Under the pieces are notes generated by a model. The model saw only the letters and a program-made list of their open reading frames with translations. It did not search any database and had not been told where the DNA came from. 47,500 bases of DNA from NCBI GenBank assembly GCA_905221605.1, contig CAJNDS010002433.1, forward strand, positions 177,501 to 225,000. Reading direction: 5' to 3'. Origin of the DNA: Symbiodinium natans. Lineage: Eukaryota > Sar > Dinophyceae > Suessiales > Symbiodiniaceae. A program made the position numbers and the translations under genes. Shown here in pieces: positions 9,662-19,937 of the stretch. The first letter of the stretch is position 1. Each line of letters opens with the position of its first letter.

Positions 9662-10924
9662 GTGCACCTTCGGACATGACCGCATGAGGCTTCAGTGTTT
9701 CGGTTGCTTGTGGGGTTCAGGGCTTAGGGTTTAGGGTTTAGGGTTTAGGGCTTAAGGGCTGAGGGTTTAGGGTTTATGTAGGGTTTAGATTTTCGGGTTT
9801 AGGGTTTAGGGTTGCACCCCGGTCTTTCAACCCCCAACATCCTTAAACCCTAAGCCATAAGTCCCCACTCCCTAAACCCGAAGCCCCAAGCCACAGTCCC
9901 CAAATCCCTACAATTTGAAAACCCAAAGAATCCCCAAGCCTAAGCCCGAGACCCAACCCCGAACCCAATCTTAAACCCCCGAAACCCTGGGTCTGCACCT
10001 ACCCACGAAGCCTCTCAGTGACTTCCTGGGCCTCGAGTGTCCGAGCCGGCGAGATTGGCGAGATTTTTTCCTTGGCCCAGACGGGGGACAAAATGCAAGG
10101 GAAGCGGCAACCCACCTGCGGCGTCGTTTGCGGTCGCACGGCTCCCCGCGATTTCACCAGGCGTCAGGCGGTGGGTCTTGAAGGGCCTCCGAACGGCTCG
10201 CAGCTTTGTTCCGCAACTGGGTTTCGGGTTTAGGGATGAATCCAGGGTCTAGGGCCAAGGTCGGATGTCATCTCTTCTTCTTCTTCTTCTTCTTCTTCTT
10301 CTTCTTCTGCCTGTTCTTCTTCTTCTTCTGCTTCTTTCTTCTTGTTATTTGTACCGTTGATAGTGGCCTCATTGTGATTTTAACTGCTGATATTTTAGCA
10401 TCTTTTTCGATTCTCAGGACTAGGTGCAAGCGTGTCAAAGGTCTAGACTTAGAAGTTTAGGGCTCCGGGTGTAGTAGGTTTAGGGAGCGGGTTTAAGGGG
10501 GTGGTTAGGCTAGTTTCGGGCTTCAGGAAGCCTGACCCCTGCACTCTAAATCCTAAACCCTAAACCCTAGACCCTAAACCTTAAACCCTAAACCCTAGAC
10601 CCTAGACCCTAGACCCTAGACCCTAGACCCTAGACCCTAGACCCTAGACCCTAGACCCTTAATCGAGGGAAGGGGTCAAGGAGTTTAGTGGCATTCGTGG
10701 GCTCTCCCGGCTGGTCGCGTTGCCCTGTGCCTCGAAAGAGCCTTCAACTCTAGACCCACAAGCCCTAAGCCCTAAGCCCTAAGCCCTAAACCCTAAACCC
10801 TAAACCCTAAACCCTAAACCCTAAACCCTAAACCCTAAACCCTAAACCCTAAACCCTAAACCCTAAACCCTAAACCCCCTCATTCAAGCTCTAAACCCCT
10901 GTACTGCCAATCCCGCAAGCGCAG
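9662..10924. repeat. Intron 10: arrays, polypyrimidine tract and unique DNA
   Basis: TTTAGGG (9720-9810), degenerate C-rich units (9820-9990), a unique GC-rich block (10000-10250) with overlapping open frames of no recognised product, a CTT-rich tract (about 10270-10345), CCCTAGA variant units (10583-10657), and clean CCCTAAA (10785-10877) before the acceptor. Confidence 0.75.
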
Positions 10925-10976
10925 GGCCATGCGCGAAGACGAGACGTACCGGGAGTGCCCGCAATGTGCAGCGCAG
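10925..10976 (+). CDS. RBR gene exon 11: IBR start
   Basis: Acceptor AAGCGCAG. Reads (R)AMREDETYRECPQCAAQ. CPQC is the first ligand pair of the IBR zinc domain. In phase 2 closes perfectly with exon 10. Donor GC (CAG/GCGGAG), out phase 0. Confidence 0.82.
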
Positions 10977-11942
10977 GCGGAGACGCTTTAAGCTGGACCC
11001 TAAACCCTACAACCTAAACCAACAAAAACCCTAAACGCTAAACCCTAAACCCTAAACCCCAAACCCCAAACCCTAAACCCTAAACCCTAAACCCTAAACC
11101 CTAAACCCTAAACCCTAACCCCCCGAGACCGCAATTTTCGAGAGCAGCCCACCCGCCCCCCCCCCCCCCCCCGCCACCATTTTCCCGTTCGTGAGTTTCC
11201 TACGACCTATCTTGGAAGTTCATGGGTACACATAACCACAGTTATAGGTCTATTTGTTCCCTACTTAGAGGACTTAGGGGGCTTTTCTAGTACAGTGATA
11301 GCTGGGGTTACTAAGTTCCCTGAACCCTAAACCCTAAACCCAAAACCCTAAACCCTAAACCCTGAACCCAAAACCCTAAACCCTAAAGCCTGAACCCTGA
11401 ACCCTAAACCCTAAACCTTGAAACTCCAAGTAGGACCCGTGGATCCGAAAATCCTCAGGGGCATGCCCTCAACTCCCCCCATGGTTGGTAGGTTTGGGGT
11501 TTATAGTTTTATAGGTTTATGGGGTTCATGGGTTTATAGGTTTTATAGGTTTTTATAGGTTTGTATAGGTTGTTATAGGTTTTTATAGTTCGTAGGTTGT
11601 TATGGGTTGTTATGGGTTTTTAGAGGTATTTGAAGGTATTTAGAGGTGTTTGTAGGTTTCTACAGGTAGGTTGATATGTTTAAGGTTCAGGTCTTTAGGG
11701 TTTGGGCTCGCGAGCGTTTACAGGGTTTGCGAAGGCAAACCCATGCTGATTCCCTTGCCTGAGCCCCAGGGCCCGAAGCGGCCGAGACCTCCCTGAGCCC
11801 TGCTCACAGTAGGGATGCCCTTAATATACCCCAAAATCGTATAATCCTTATTACAGGAAACCCCCCAAAAGGGCGAAAGCTTACAGGAACCCCCCCCAAA
11901 AGGGTACCCTACTCTCGTCAACCCCCATATTCAGCCGCGAAG
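10977..11942. repeat. Intron 11: arrays with palindromic element relic
   Basis: CCCTAAA (11030-11118), a poly-C run (11156-11172), MITE relic (11214-11322), more C-rich units (11322-11420), degenerate ATAGGTTT units (11490-11690), then unique DNA with ACAGGAA...CCCCAAAAGGG repeated twice (11853-11908). Confidence 0.7.
11214..11322. mobile_element. Degenerate palindromic MITE relic
   Basis: Left GGAAGTTCATGGGTACACAT and right GTTACTAAGT ends resemble the TIRs of the cleaner copy at 27590-27703. The interior TTAGAGGACTT is shared with 22929-22939. Confidence 0.55.
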
Positions 11943-11995
11943 GTCCTGGGCGGCAGCTCGCGGAATCCCAGCCTCACGTGCAGCCAGTGCACCTC
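11943..11995 (+). CDS. RBR gene exon 12: IBR middle
   Basis: Reads VLGGSSRNPSLTCSQCTS. CSQC is the second ligand pair of the IBR. In phase 0 matching exon 11. Donor GTCTTAG leaves phase 2, which does not close with exon 13 (see findings). Confidence 0.75.
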
Positions 11996-12547
11996 GTCTT
12001 AGCCCCCTTAGCCCCTAATACGCCCTAAACCCTAAACCCTAAACCCTAAACCCTAAACCCTAAACCCTAAACCCTAAACCCTAAACCCTAAGCCCTAAGC
12101 CCTAAGCCCTAAACCCCAAACCTCGACGGCGGCATTTCTTTTCAAGTTTCTTGTCATTACACAAGCCTCCTAAACCCAAAACCACCTAAGCCCTGAACCG
12201 CCTAAAACCTAACACCCCATGGAACCCTCAAGGGCTTAGGGTTTAGGGTTTAGGGTTTAGGGCTTAGGGTTTAGGGTAGCTTGTTGTAGGTCTGCCGTAA
12301 ATCCCGAAGCCAAAACGCTCTTCAGCCCTTGAATTCCGGTTTAGGTCGGGTGGGATTCTTATTCGCTCCCCCCTTCCCCCGCGCCCCCCGGCCCCCCCTT
12401 CTCAATAAACACAACAAAAAGCAGAAGTATTTCACCCTAAACCCTAGACCCTAGACCCTAGACCCTAGACCCTACACCCCAAACCCTAAACCCTAAACCC
12501 CAAGCCCTAAGCCCTGAACCCTAAACTCTAAACCCTAACCCTAAAAG
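11996..12547. repeat. Intron 12: arrays in both orientations
   Basis: CCCTAAA (12022-12120), TTTAGGG (12236-12278), a C-rich tract (12365-12402), then CCCTAGA/CCCTAAA (12433-12545). It may hide a micro-exon. Confidence 0.75.
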
Positions 12548-12589
12548 GCGGCTTGACCTTCTGCTTCATCCATAGCAACGCGCATCCAG
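12548..12589 (+). CDS. RBR gene exon 13: IBR Cys/His ligands
   Basis: Reads GLTFCFIHSNAHP, the FCxxH...HPG segment of the IBR domain. Donor GC at 12590 leaves phase 1, as exon 14 requires. The acceptor is AAAAG. Confidence 0.82.
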
Positions 12590-13010
12590 GCCCTGGGTGT
12601 TGAGGGTTTAGGGTTTGGGGTTTCGGGTTTAGGGTGCGTTGCTAGGTTTCACAGGGTGCACAGAGTTTGCAGCTTTTCTTGGCCGCTGAACGTTTCGGGG
12701 TTTATTGGGTTTCTTGGGTTATGGGGTTGACAAGCCCTCAAGCTCTTGCAACGCCTCTGCAAGAGTCAACACTAAACCCTAAACCCTCAACCCTCAACCG
12801 TAAAACGCCTAAACCCCTAAACCCCTGAACCCCTAACAAACCCCGAAACCCCCAAGCCCCCAAACCCCAAGCCCCCAAGCCCCATCCCAACAGCCAGGCC
12901 ACTTTGGTGCTTCACTGGAACTTTAGATCCTTAGCCTTTTTCGGCTTATTGGGTTTCTGAATAAGGCAGCTCAAAAATGAATTTATAGCTACTCTCCTCA
13001 GTGCAGCCAG
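12590..13010. repeat. Intron 13: inverted short arrays
   Basis: TTTAGGG-like units (12600-12635), C-rich degenerate units (12772-12890), unique sequence and a CTCCTCAGTGCAGCCAG acceptor region. Confidence 0.75.
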
Positions 13011-13094
13011 GCCAGTCGTGCCGGCAGTACGAGTTCTCCCAGCGCCTCGGCGCTCTGCGCGGAAACCTGGCGGTGAGGCGGGTGGCGCGCACCT
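13011..13094 (+). CDS. RBR gene exon 14: end of IBR and linker to RING2
   Basis: Reads (G)QSCRQYEFSQRLGALRGN, then LAVRRVART. HPGQSCRQYE completes the IBR ligands. In phase 1 fits exon 13. Ends ACC T before a GC donor, so the split codon T/GC makes the first Cys of RING2. A GT (GTGAGG) at 13073 could be an alternative donor but would break the chain. Confidence 0.87.
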
Positions 13095-13544
13095 GCGCCT
13101 CGGCCCCTGCTGGATCCGCTGCTCGCGTTTGGGGTTACTTTGGTTGGGGGGTTAGGGCTTACCCAAAGGCTCCTAAGCAGTAGCTTTCTCGGGTAGTCTA
13201 CTAAAATCCCTTCTAACTAACCCAACAAGGAACTACATTGGAGCCTTCAGGTAGGTTCTTGCTGGTCCTAGTCCCTGGCCCTGACGTGGAGAGCCGTTCC
13301 GCTTCTTGATTTGGACGAGAGGTTTAGGGTTTAGGGTTTAGGGTTTAGGATTTTAGGATTTAGGATTTAGGGTTTAGGGTTTAGGGCTTGTCGACCTAAC
13401 ATGCGTAGTAGGTGGAAAGAGAGACGGACGTCCGAAACCTTCAGTGCAAAAGAGTTCCGTCATGCCTATGGAGCTCTACTATATCCCACCCCAGGATGCC
13501 ACCCAGAGCAATTGTAAGAAGCTTGAGTGCTTAAGCGTATCCTT

Positions 13545-13712
13545 AATACTATTGTATTAATAATGACAATACTGTCTGGAAATATGAAGAATATTTGTAC
13601 ACAGATAATGCACTTACACGGTAAATGGCTGTAATTATGTTCCATAATTACCATTTACCCCTAGGCAAGACTAGAAAGTCGGCGGTTCACTTCCCGTGCG
13701 GGCATCTTACGT
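13545..13712. repeat. Flanking direct repeat, left copy, with hairpin
   Basis: About 170 bp, clearly similar to 14992-15170. Contains an identical hairpin at 13621-13658: GTAAATGG...CCATTTAC and TAATTATG...CATAATTA with a TTC loop. GGTTCACTTCC downstream resembles a Pol III B box, but no A box or tRNA fold is convincing. Confidence 0.8.
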
Positions 13713-13788
13713 TCCGGCAATTTTCGAAGTTCCCTGGACGGCTGAGAGGTCTTACTTACCCCCTCCTGGGGTACTCCTAACAAGATTT

Positions 13789-14955
13789 AAAACGAATTGG
13801 GAATCGAGCCATTTTTCCCGAAGCCTGGTGTACCCCCCACGGAGCTTCCCTGGGACCTTCGAAAGAGCTTGCAGCCTTTTCAGACCTTCGAAAGAGCTTA
13901 TTCAAAAAGGCCACACACAGAGAAACGCGCTGTTTTGGAGTAATTTTTGGCCCCGAGCACGATTTAGCAAGGCCAGACAAAGAAAAACGCGCTGTTCCCG
14001 AGTAATTTTTGGCTCCAGGCCTTTGGCTGGCCACGAGCACTCGAGGGTCCATTTTCCTAAGTCGCTTTGGGGGCTTCAGGGACACAGAGAAACGCGCTGT
14101 TTTGGAGTAATTTTTGGCCCCAAGCACGATTTTGCAAGGCCAGACAAAGGAAAACGCGCTGTTCCCGAGTAATTTTTGGCTCCAAGCCTTTGGCTGGCCA
14201 CGAGCACTCGAGGGTCCATTTTCCTAAGTCGCTTTGGGGGCTTCAGGGGGCTTACCCTCTCCTGGGCTACCCCACACGAAGGCAACAAATCTAGAAAATG
14301 CAGGGGGTCATTTCTGCTATATAAATTCTATTTAAAACGAATTGGGAATCGAGCCATTTTTCGCGAATCCTGGGGTACCCCCCACGGAGCCTCCTTGGGA
14401 CCTTCGAAAGAGCTTGCAGCCTTTGCAGACCTTCGAAAGAGCTTATTCAAAAAGGCCACACACAGAGAAACGCGCTGTTTTGGAATAATTTTTTGGCACC
14501 AAGCACGATTTAGCAAGGCCAGACAAAGAAAAACGCGCTGTTCCCGAGTAATTTTTGGCTCCAGGCCTTTGGCTGGCCACGAGCACTCGAGGGTCCATTT
14601 TCCTAAGTCGCTTTGGGGGCTTTAGGGGGCTTACCCTCTCCTGGGCTACCCCACACGAAGGCAACAAATCTAGAAAATGCAGGGGCTCATTTCTGCTATA
14701 TAAATTCTATTTAAAACGAATTGGGAATCGAGCCATTTTTCCCGAATCCTGGGGTACCCCCCACGAAGCCTCCCTGGGACCTTCGAAAGAGCTTGCAGCC
14801 TCTTCAGAGAGGCCACACACAAAGAAACGCGCTGTTTTGGAGTAATTTTTGGCCCCAAGCACGATTTAACAAGGCCAGACAAAGAAAAACGCGCTGTTCC
14901 CGAGTAATTTTTGGCTCCAGGCCTTTGGCTGGCCACGAGCACTCGAGGGTCCATT
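13789..14955. repeat. Complex tandem repeat
   Basis: Units of about 380 bp begin with AAAACGAATTGGGAATCGAG (13789, 14334, 14712). The first unit has an internal duplication. AAACGCGCTGTT occurs eight times, in pairs about 62 bp apart. The last unit is cut off. Confidence 0.85.
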
Positions 14956-14991
14956 TGTGGGAGCGACGTTAGGAGGCTGCCTGTAGGGTTC

Positions 14992-15170
14992 AAATTATTA
15001 CTGTAATAGTACTGACAGTACTGTCTTGTTGAAATATTAAAGAATATTTGTATACAGACAATGCACTTACACAGTAAATGGCTGTAATTATGTTCCATAA
15101 TTACCATTTACCTCTAGGTAAGACTAGTAAGTCGGTTGTTCACTTCCCGTACGGGTGTCATACGCTCCTG
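14992..15170. repeat. Flanking direct repeat, right copy, with hairpin
   Basis: Second copy of the 13545-13712 repeat in the same orientation. The hairpin is at 15074-15111. Confidence 0.8.
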
Positions 15171-16153
15171 TACGTGAGAAGGCATAAGCTGGCACACAGG
15201 CTTATGCTTTTGAGTTTAGGGTTTAGCCCTCCTGGAGGCCTCTGAACCCTAGACCCTAAACCACCAAAAGCCAGTACCCAGAGATCCCCGAAGCCCTCAC
15301 CCCCCACAGCCTAACAGCCTCGACCCAAAACCCTTAACCCCTGCTCACTGTGGGTAAAAAAGCCTACACCCCCGTATCCCCCTCAAGCCCCCCTACACAA
15401 CCCTACACCCCCCTAAACCCCTTAAAACCCCCCTAAGCCCCTTTAAACCCCTTTAAACCCCCCTAAACCCCCTAAACCCCCCTAAACCCCCCTGAACGCC
15501 CCTAAACCACCCTAAACCACCCTAAACCCCCCTAAACCCTAAACCCTAAACCCTAAACCCTAAAACCTAAACCCTAAACCCTAAACCCTAAACCCTAAAC
15601 CCTAAACCCTAAACCCTAAACCCTAAACCCTGAACCCTGAACCCTGAAACCTGAACCCTACCCTAAACCCTAAACCAAAACCTAAACCCTAAACCCTAAA
15701 ACCCTAAACCTAAACCCCTAAACCCCTAACCCCTGAACCCTAAACCCCAAACCCCAAACCCCAAACCCTCAATCCTCAACCCCAAACCCTAAACCCTAAA
15801 CCCCAAACCCCAACCCCCAAACCCCAAACCCCAAACCCTAAACCCTAAACCCTAAACCCTAAACCCTAAACCCTAAACCCTAAACCCTAAACCCTAAACC
15901 CTAAACCCTAAACCTAAACCCCTAAACCTCTAAACCCCTATACCCCTATACCCTAAACCCTAAACCCTAAACCCCAAACCCCAAACCCTAAACCCTAAAC
16001 CCCAAACCCCAAACCCCAAACCCTAAACCCTAAACCCTAAACCCTAAACCCTAAACCCTAAACCCCTAAACCCCTAAACCCTAAACCTTAAACCCCTAAA
16101 CCCTAAACCCTAAACCCCCAAAACCCCAAAAGCCCTTCAGCCCCTCGGATTAG

Positions 16154-16182
16154 GCCCTGGGTGCGGTGCACGCATCGTCAAG
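16154..16182 (+). CDS. RBR gene exon 15: RING2 start
   Basis: A 29-nt exon. With the T from exon 14 it reads CPGCGARIVK, the first CxxC of RING2. Acceptor GGATTAG, donor GC (AAG/GCCTGG), out phase 0. Confidence 0.87.
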
Positions 16183-16876
16183 GCCTGGCCGGTCTCTGAA
16201 CTCGAACCGATAGGGTTTAGGGTTTAGGGTTTAGGGTTTAGGGTTTAGGGTTTGGGGTTTAGGGTTTAGGGTTTAGGGTTTCGGGTTTAGGGTTTAGGGA
16301 ACTTTCTCAGGCCTTTTGAAGTCCAGCAGGGTTTCTATAGAAGGGTTTATATAAGGGTTCACATAAGGGTTTATGGGTTTCGGGTTTAAGGGCTTAGGGG
16401 CTTCGTGGTTTAAGGTTTAGGACTTTGCGCCCAGTCATGTTTCTTGCCAGGGTTGGAGGGTGTAGGGCGCGTAGGGTCTAGCGCCCGTACGGCCCTCATT
16501 GCCTCACAAAACGGCACTGTTTTTCTAGGTTGCAGGTCGTTCTCGGTGTTACTGGTTCCTGGGGGATTTCGGGAAGTAGGAAAGAGGAACAATGCAGAGC
16601 TGCGTATGCAGCTACCTGAGTTACTTTTGTCTGCCTTGAAAGCACTTCATCAGTTGGGTCAGATGCCCGCCCTGTGCTGTAAAAGGCCCATAGTGCTCAG
16701 TGCGCCGAGAGGAGCGCAAACAACACTCCCCTGGGGACTGCTCCGAAAAGGGACGTCTCGTAAGAGCAAGCGCACGGGTTTTGGGGTTTAGGGTTCCTAA
16801 TTAAACCCTAAACCCTAAACCCAAAACCCAAAACCCTAAACCCTAAACCCTAAACCCTAGAATCTCGTTTGGGAAG
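16183..16876. repeat. Intron 15: inverted arrays around a unique core
   Basis: TTTAGGG (16210-16299), degenerate G-rich units to 16430, a unique block (16440-16780, one open frame of 115 codons with no recognised product), then CCCTAAA (16803-16860). Confidence 0.8.
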
Positions 16877-16952
16877 GATGGCGGCTGCAACCATATGACT
16901 TGCGCCTACTGCCGCGCGGACTTCTGCTGGCTCTGTGGCCGGCGTCTGCGGG
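16877..16952 (+). CDS. RBR gene exon 16: RING2 catalytic core
   Basis: Reads [20 protein letters not shown] then [13 protein letters not shown]...FCWLCG is diagnostic of RBR RING2. The Cys at 16886-16888 corresponds to the ubiquitin-accepting cysteine of HHARI and parkin. Acceptor TTTGGGAAG, phase 0, joins exon 15 exactly. Donor GTGCCA, out phase 1. Confidence 0.95.
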
Positions 16953-17909
16953 GTGCCATGGACCATGGAGGATTTGAGGGGTTTAGGGTTTAGGGTTTAG
17001 GGTTTGGGGTTTGGGGTTTGGGGTTTCGGGTTGTTTGGAGAACCCAGCTTGAGGCAGGTAATGAGGTAAACCAACTGTGGGCCTGCCTTCTGTACCCCAC
17101 CTTGCTAGAGATGGGGGGGTTTACGATCATAAAGAACCCTAAGCCCTAAGCCCTAAGCCCTAAGCCCTAAGCCCTAAACCTTAAACCTTATTGGGGTCCT
17201 CTCTTTAAGGGGATCCTACTATAGGGGTCCCTCATTTTGCGTAAACTCCTCCATACATCCTATATAAACATACGAAGAGCCCTTGCCCGGATATCCCAGT
17301 TGGGGTTTTGGGCTGAGTGGCTTAGGGTTACAGGGTTTAGGGCTAACGTTTAGGGTTACCTTACACCTCACCCCACCCTAAGCCCTAAACCCTAAACCCT
17401 AAACCCCAACCTAAACCCGAAACCCTAAAGGTGTGCTGGGTCTAAGCCGTGGAGTCATAAACACGACAGCCTCCTTTACGGCCTTCACCCCCCAAAGCCC
17501 CGGCGCCCCGAGGCCCTGAACCCTAAAGTCCTAAACTCCCAAACCCCAAAAACCCAACGCCCCAAAACCCCAAAACCCCAACACCCCAAAACCCCAAAAC
17601 CCCAAAGCCCCCAAAGCCCCCAAAGCCCCCAAAGCCCCCAAAGCCCCCAAAGCCCCCAAAGCCCCCAAAGCCCCCAAAGCCCCCAAAGCCCCCAAAGCCC
17701 CCAAAGCCCCCAAAGCCCCCAAAGCCCCCAAAGCCCCCAAAGCCCCCAAAGCCCCCAAAGCCCCCAAAGCCCCCAAAGCCCCCAAAGCCCCCAATCCCTA
17801 AACCCCAAACCCTAAACCCTAAATCCTAGACCCTAAACCCCAAGACCTAAACCCTAAACCCTAAATCCTATATCTTGAACCCTAAACCCCACAAACCCTG
17901 AGCCTCCAG
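16953..17909. repeat. Intron 16: arrays, CCCCCAAAG minisatellite
   Basis: G-rich units (16978-17030), CCCTAAG variant (17136-17175), a stretch at 17195-17262 similar to 46190-46250, CCCTAAA (17380-17425), a 9-bp AAAGCCCCC minisatellite of about 21 units (17602-17790), and CCCTAAA variants. A possible 8-nt micro-exon GTAATGAG at 17058 is phase-compatible but not needed. Confidence 0.8.
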
Positions 17910-17940
17910 GCTCCTCTGGGGTCGAGCGCCACTATGCAGG
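17910..17940 (+). CDS. RBR gene exon 17: post-RING2
   Basis: Reads (G)SSGVERHYAG, the HY segment after RING2. Acceptor CCTCCAG, in phase 1 from exon 16, donor GTGGCC, out phase 2. Confidence 0.65.
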
Positions 17941-18675
17941 GTGGCCTCTCGCTTCAGACTTGGAGAGAGATTCTTGGGGTGTAGGTTTTAGGGGTTTTAG
18001 GGGTTTAGGGTTTGGGGTTTGGGGTTTAGGGTTTAGGGTTTTATGGTTTTAGGGTTTTAGGGTTTTAGGGTTTTAGGGTTTTAGGGTTTTAGGGCTTTAG
18101 GGTTTTAGGGTTTTAGGGTTTTAGGGTTTCAGGGGTTCAGGGTTTTAGGGTTTAGGGTTTCGGGTTTCGGGCTTCGGGGGTGGGGAGTTTCGGGGTTTTG
18201 GTGCTTTAGGGAGGGGGCGGGCGGTGTTGAGAGCGCGCTCCCGTTTGCTTGTCGAGTGTGCGCCGTCACATACCCTAAACCAAAAGTACCCGGAACCTTA
18301 CAAGTACCCTAGAAAAAACGCAACACTTGAACACCCCAAGCCTTTAATCCTAGAACATGACTTTTCTTTTCACCCCACCGACTTACCCACTGAGCTCCCG
18401 ATGTGGCAAGGGGGCACCCGTTAAAAAAAACAACCTTCGCACGTTTCACTCTGGACGCGCTGGGAATCGTCCACCGGGATGCTGACGTCGGCAGGTTCAT
18501 GATGCACAAGCCAAGCACTGTGACACCTCCCCTGCTCCCTTAAGGACCCAAAAAGAGGTTCACGAGGCTTTCCTAAGCAGCCACCATTGCATGTTGATCT
18601 GGCTACTTGCTAAACCCTAAACCCTAAACCCTAAACCCTAAACCCTAAACCCTAAACCCTGAGAGTCACCCTGAG
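17941..18675. repeat. Intron 17: G-rich arrays, unique core, C-rich array
   Basis: TTTAGGG then a homogenised GTTTTAGGG-type array (18032-18130), a unique region (18220-18605) with a weak tRNA A-box-like string on the minus strand near 18400, then CCCTAAA (18612-18660). Confidence 0.75.
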
Positions 18676-18709
18676 GAACATTTTTGGCTGCCCCGGTCTG
18701 CAGATGGAT
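18676..18709 (+). CDS. RBR gene exon 18: post-RING2
   Basis: Reads (G)NIFGCPGLQMD. With exon 17 this gives HYAGGNIFGCPGLQM, the tail motif of membrane RBR proteins (HYxxxNxxGCPGxQ). Acceptor CCCTGAG, donor GC (GAT/GCCACC), phase 0. Confidence 0.82.
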
Positions 18710-19181
18710 GCCACCTGACTTTCCTGGCTTGGATTTAGGGTTTTCGGGTGGAGAGGGCCCATCCCAAGTTCCTGATTTCTAGAAGCCCTACAGCCCAAGA
18801 AGTGCCAAAAAGCTCCAAAACCCTAAACCCTTGTCTCCGAAATCCCTTATGCAAAAAAACATAATTGCACGAAGAGCCCTAAATCCTAAATGCCTACAGC
18901 CTTTATTCGAGAGCCCTACATGCCCGGAAGCCGTCGAACCCTGAAGTGCTAGAAGCTCTAAAAGCCCTGACCCCTGCTAAGCCCTAAACCCTACTATGCC
19001 CTAAGCCCTAAACCCTAAACCCTGAACCCTGAACCCTAAACCCTAAAACCCTAAACCCCAAACCCTAAACCCTAAACCCTGAACCCTGAACCCTAAACCC
19101 TAAACCCTAAACCCTAAACCCTAAGCCCTAAGCCCTAAGCCCTAAGCCCTAGACAGCCCAAACCCCGACGACCGACCTCAG
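18710..19181. repeat. Intron 18: degenerate then clean CCCTAAA arrays
   Basis: Degenerate units from 18780, cleaner CCCTAAA and CCCTGAA/CCCTAAG variants at 18975-19150, acceptor GACCTCAG. Confidence 0.8.
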
Positions 19182-19237
19182 GAACAACTGGGGCGCTGCC
19201 CCATCTGGTGCCTTAGTTCCAGCATCTGCTGCTTCAG
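19182..19237 (+). CDS. RBR gene exon 19: membrane-proximal Cys-rich segment
   Basis: Reads EQLGRCPIWCLSSSICCF. In phase 0 matching exon 18. Donor GC (AG/GCAGGG), out phase 2. Confidence 0.7.
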
Positions 19238-19852
19238 GCAGGGTTTGGGAGTTCGGGTTTAGGGGTTAGGATGTCGGGTTTAGGGTACAGGGTTTAGGGT
19301 TTGAACAAGGATTCAGGGTTCCCAGGTTGAGGGTTGAGGGTTTTACCCTAAACCCTAAACCCTATACCCTAAGCCCTAAACCCCTAAGCCCTAGACCCTG
19401 AGCCCTAAACCCTAAATCCTAAACCCTAAACCCTGAACCATGCAGAGTTTTAGGGTCCCGGACTTGGGGGGGTCCTAGGGTAGCCCTAAACCCTAAACCC
19501 TAAACCCCTAAACCCTAAACCCTAAACCCTAAACCCTAGACCCTAAACCCTAAACCCTAAACCCTAAACCCTAAACCCTAAACCCTAAACCCTAAACCCT
19601 AAACCCTAAACCCCAAGCCCGAAGGCCGAGTGATCTGGGATCTAGCAGCTGGGCACTCGGACCCCCGGGATGACCCAATCCCACACCCCACATGACATTA
19701 AGCCAAGCGCCTTCATCCCTAGGGTTTAGGGTTTAGGGTTTAGGGTTTAGGGTTTAGGGTTTAGGGTTTAGGGTTTAGGGTTTAGGGTTTAGGGTTTAGG
19801 GTTTAGGGCTAGGGTTTAGGGCTGCCCTACAACCCCCCCCAAGATTGTGCAG
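19238..19852. repeat. Intron 19: G-rich, C-rich and G-rich arrays
   Basis: Degenerate TTTAGGG (19240-19345), CCCTAAA (19345-19615), a unique spacer, then clean TTTAGGG (19722-19820). This intron ends G-rich, an exception to the usual rule. Confidence 0.8.
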
Positions 19853-19937
19853 GATAGTCATGCCCCTCTTCCACCTCTGCGCGGTCTGTGTGGCCACCGT
19901 CTTGTGGGTCTTGTGGCCGATCCTGTGGCTGGCGCCT
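19853..19937 (+). CDS. RBR gene exon 20: transmembrane helix
   Basis: Reads (R)IVMPLFHLCAVCVATVLW then VLWPILWLAP, a strongly hydrophobic stretch long enough to span a membrane. In phase 2 closes with exon 19. The exact donor is uncertain (GC at 19938 proposed). Confidence 0.72.

Larger units (their letters stand above)
13095..16153. other. Intron 14: tandem block and long C-rich arrays
   Basis: TTTAGGG (13320-13388), repeat block 13545-15170, then about 0.9 kb of CCCTAAA with CCCCTAAA, CCCCAAA and CCCTGAA variants (15230-16130). No gene is seen: the many overlapping open frames at 13.7-15.0 kb are shadows of the tandem repeat. Confidence 0.75.

Noticed and set aside
13680-13700. Pol III B box (GGTTCACTTCC), also near 15140
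   Set aside because: No matching A box and the T-arm does not pair.
13696-14972. Many overlapping open frames on both strands
   Set aside because: All follow the tandem unit and repeat the same peptide strings in several frames.
13545-15170. LTR retrotransposon
   Set aside because: The direct repeats are short, no gag or pol, primer-binding site or TG...CA ends are seen.
16444-16791. 115-codon ORF within intron 15
   Set aside because: Runs into telomere repeats, no motif, and lies inside a well-supported intron.
17058-17065. 8-nt micro-exon GTAATGAG between exons 16 and 17
   Set aside because: Phase-compatible, but exons 16 and 17 already join in phase without it.
17485-17808. Minus-strand Gly/Leu/Ala repeat open frames
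   Set aside because: Product of the AAAGCCCCC minisatellite in two frames.
18390-18425. tRNA or tRNA-derived SINE on the minus strand (AGCTCAGTGGGTAAG)
   Set aside because: Only an A-box-like string; no B box at the right distance and no cloverleaf.
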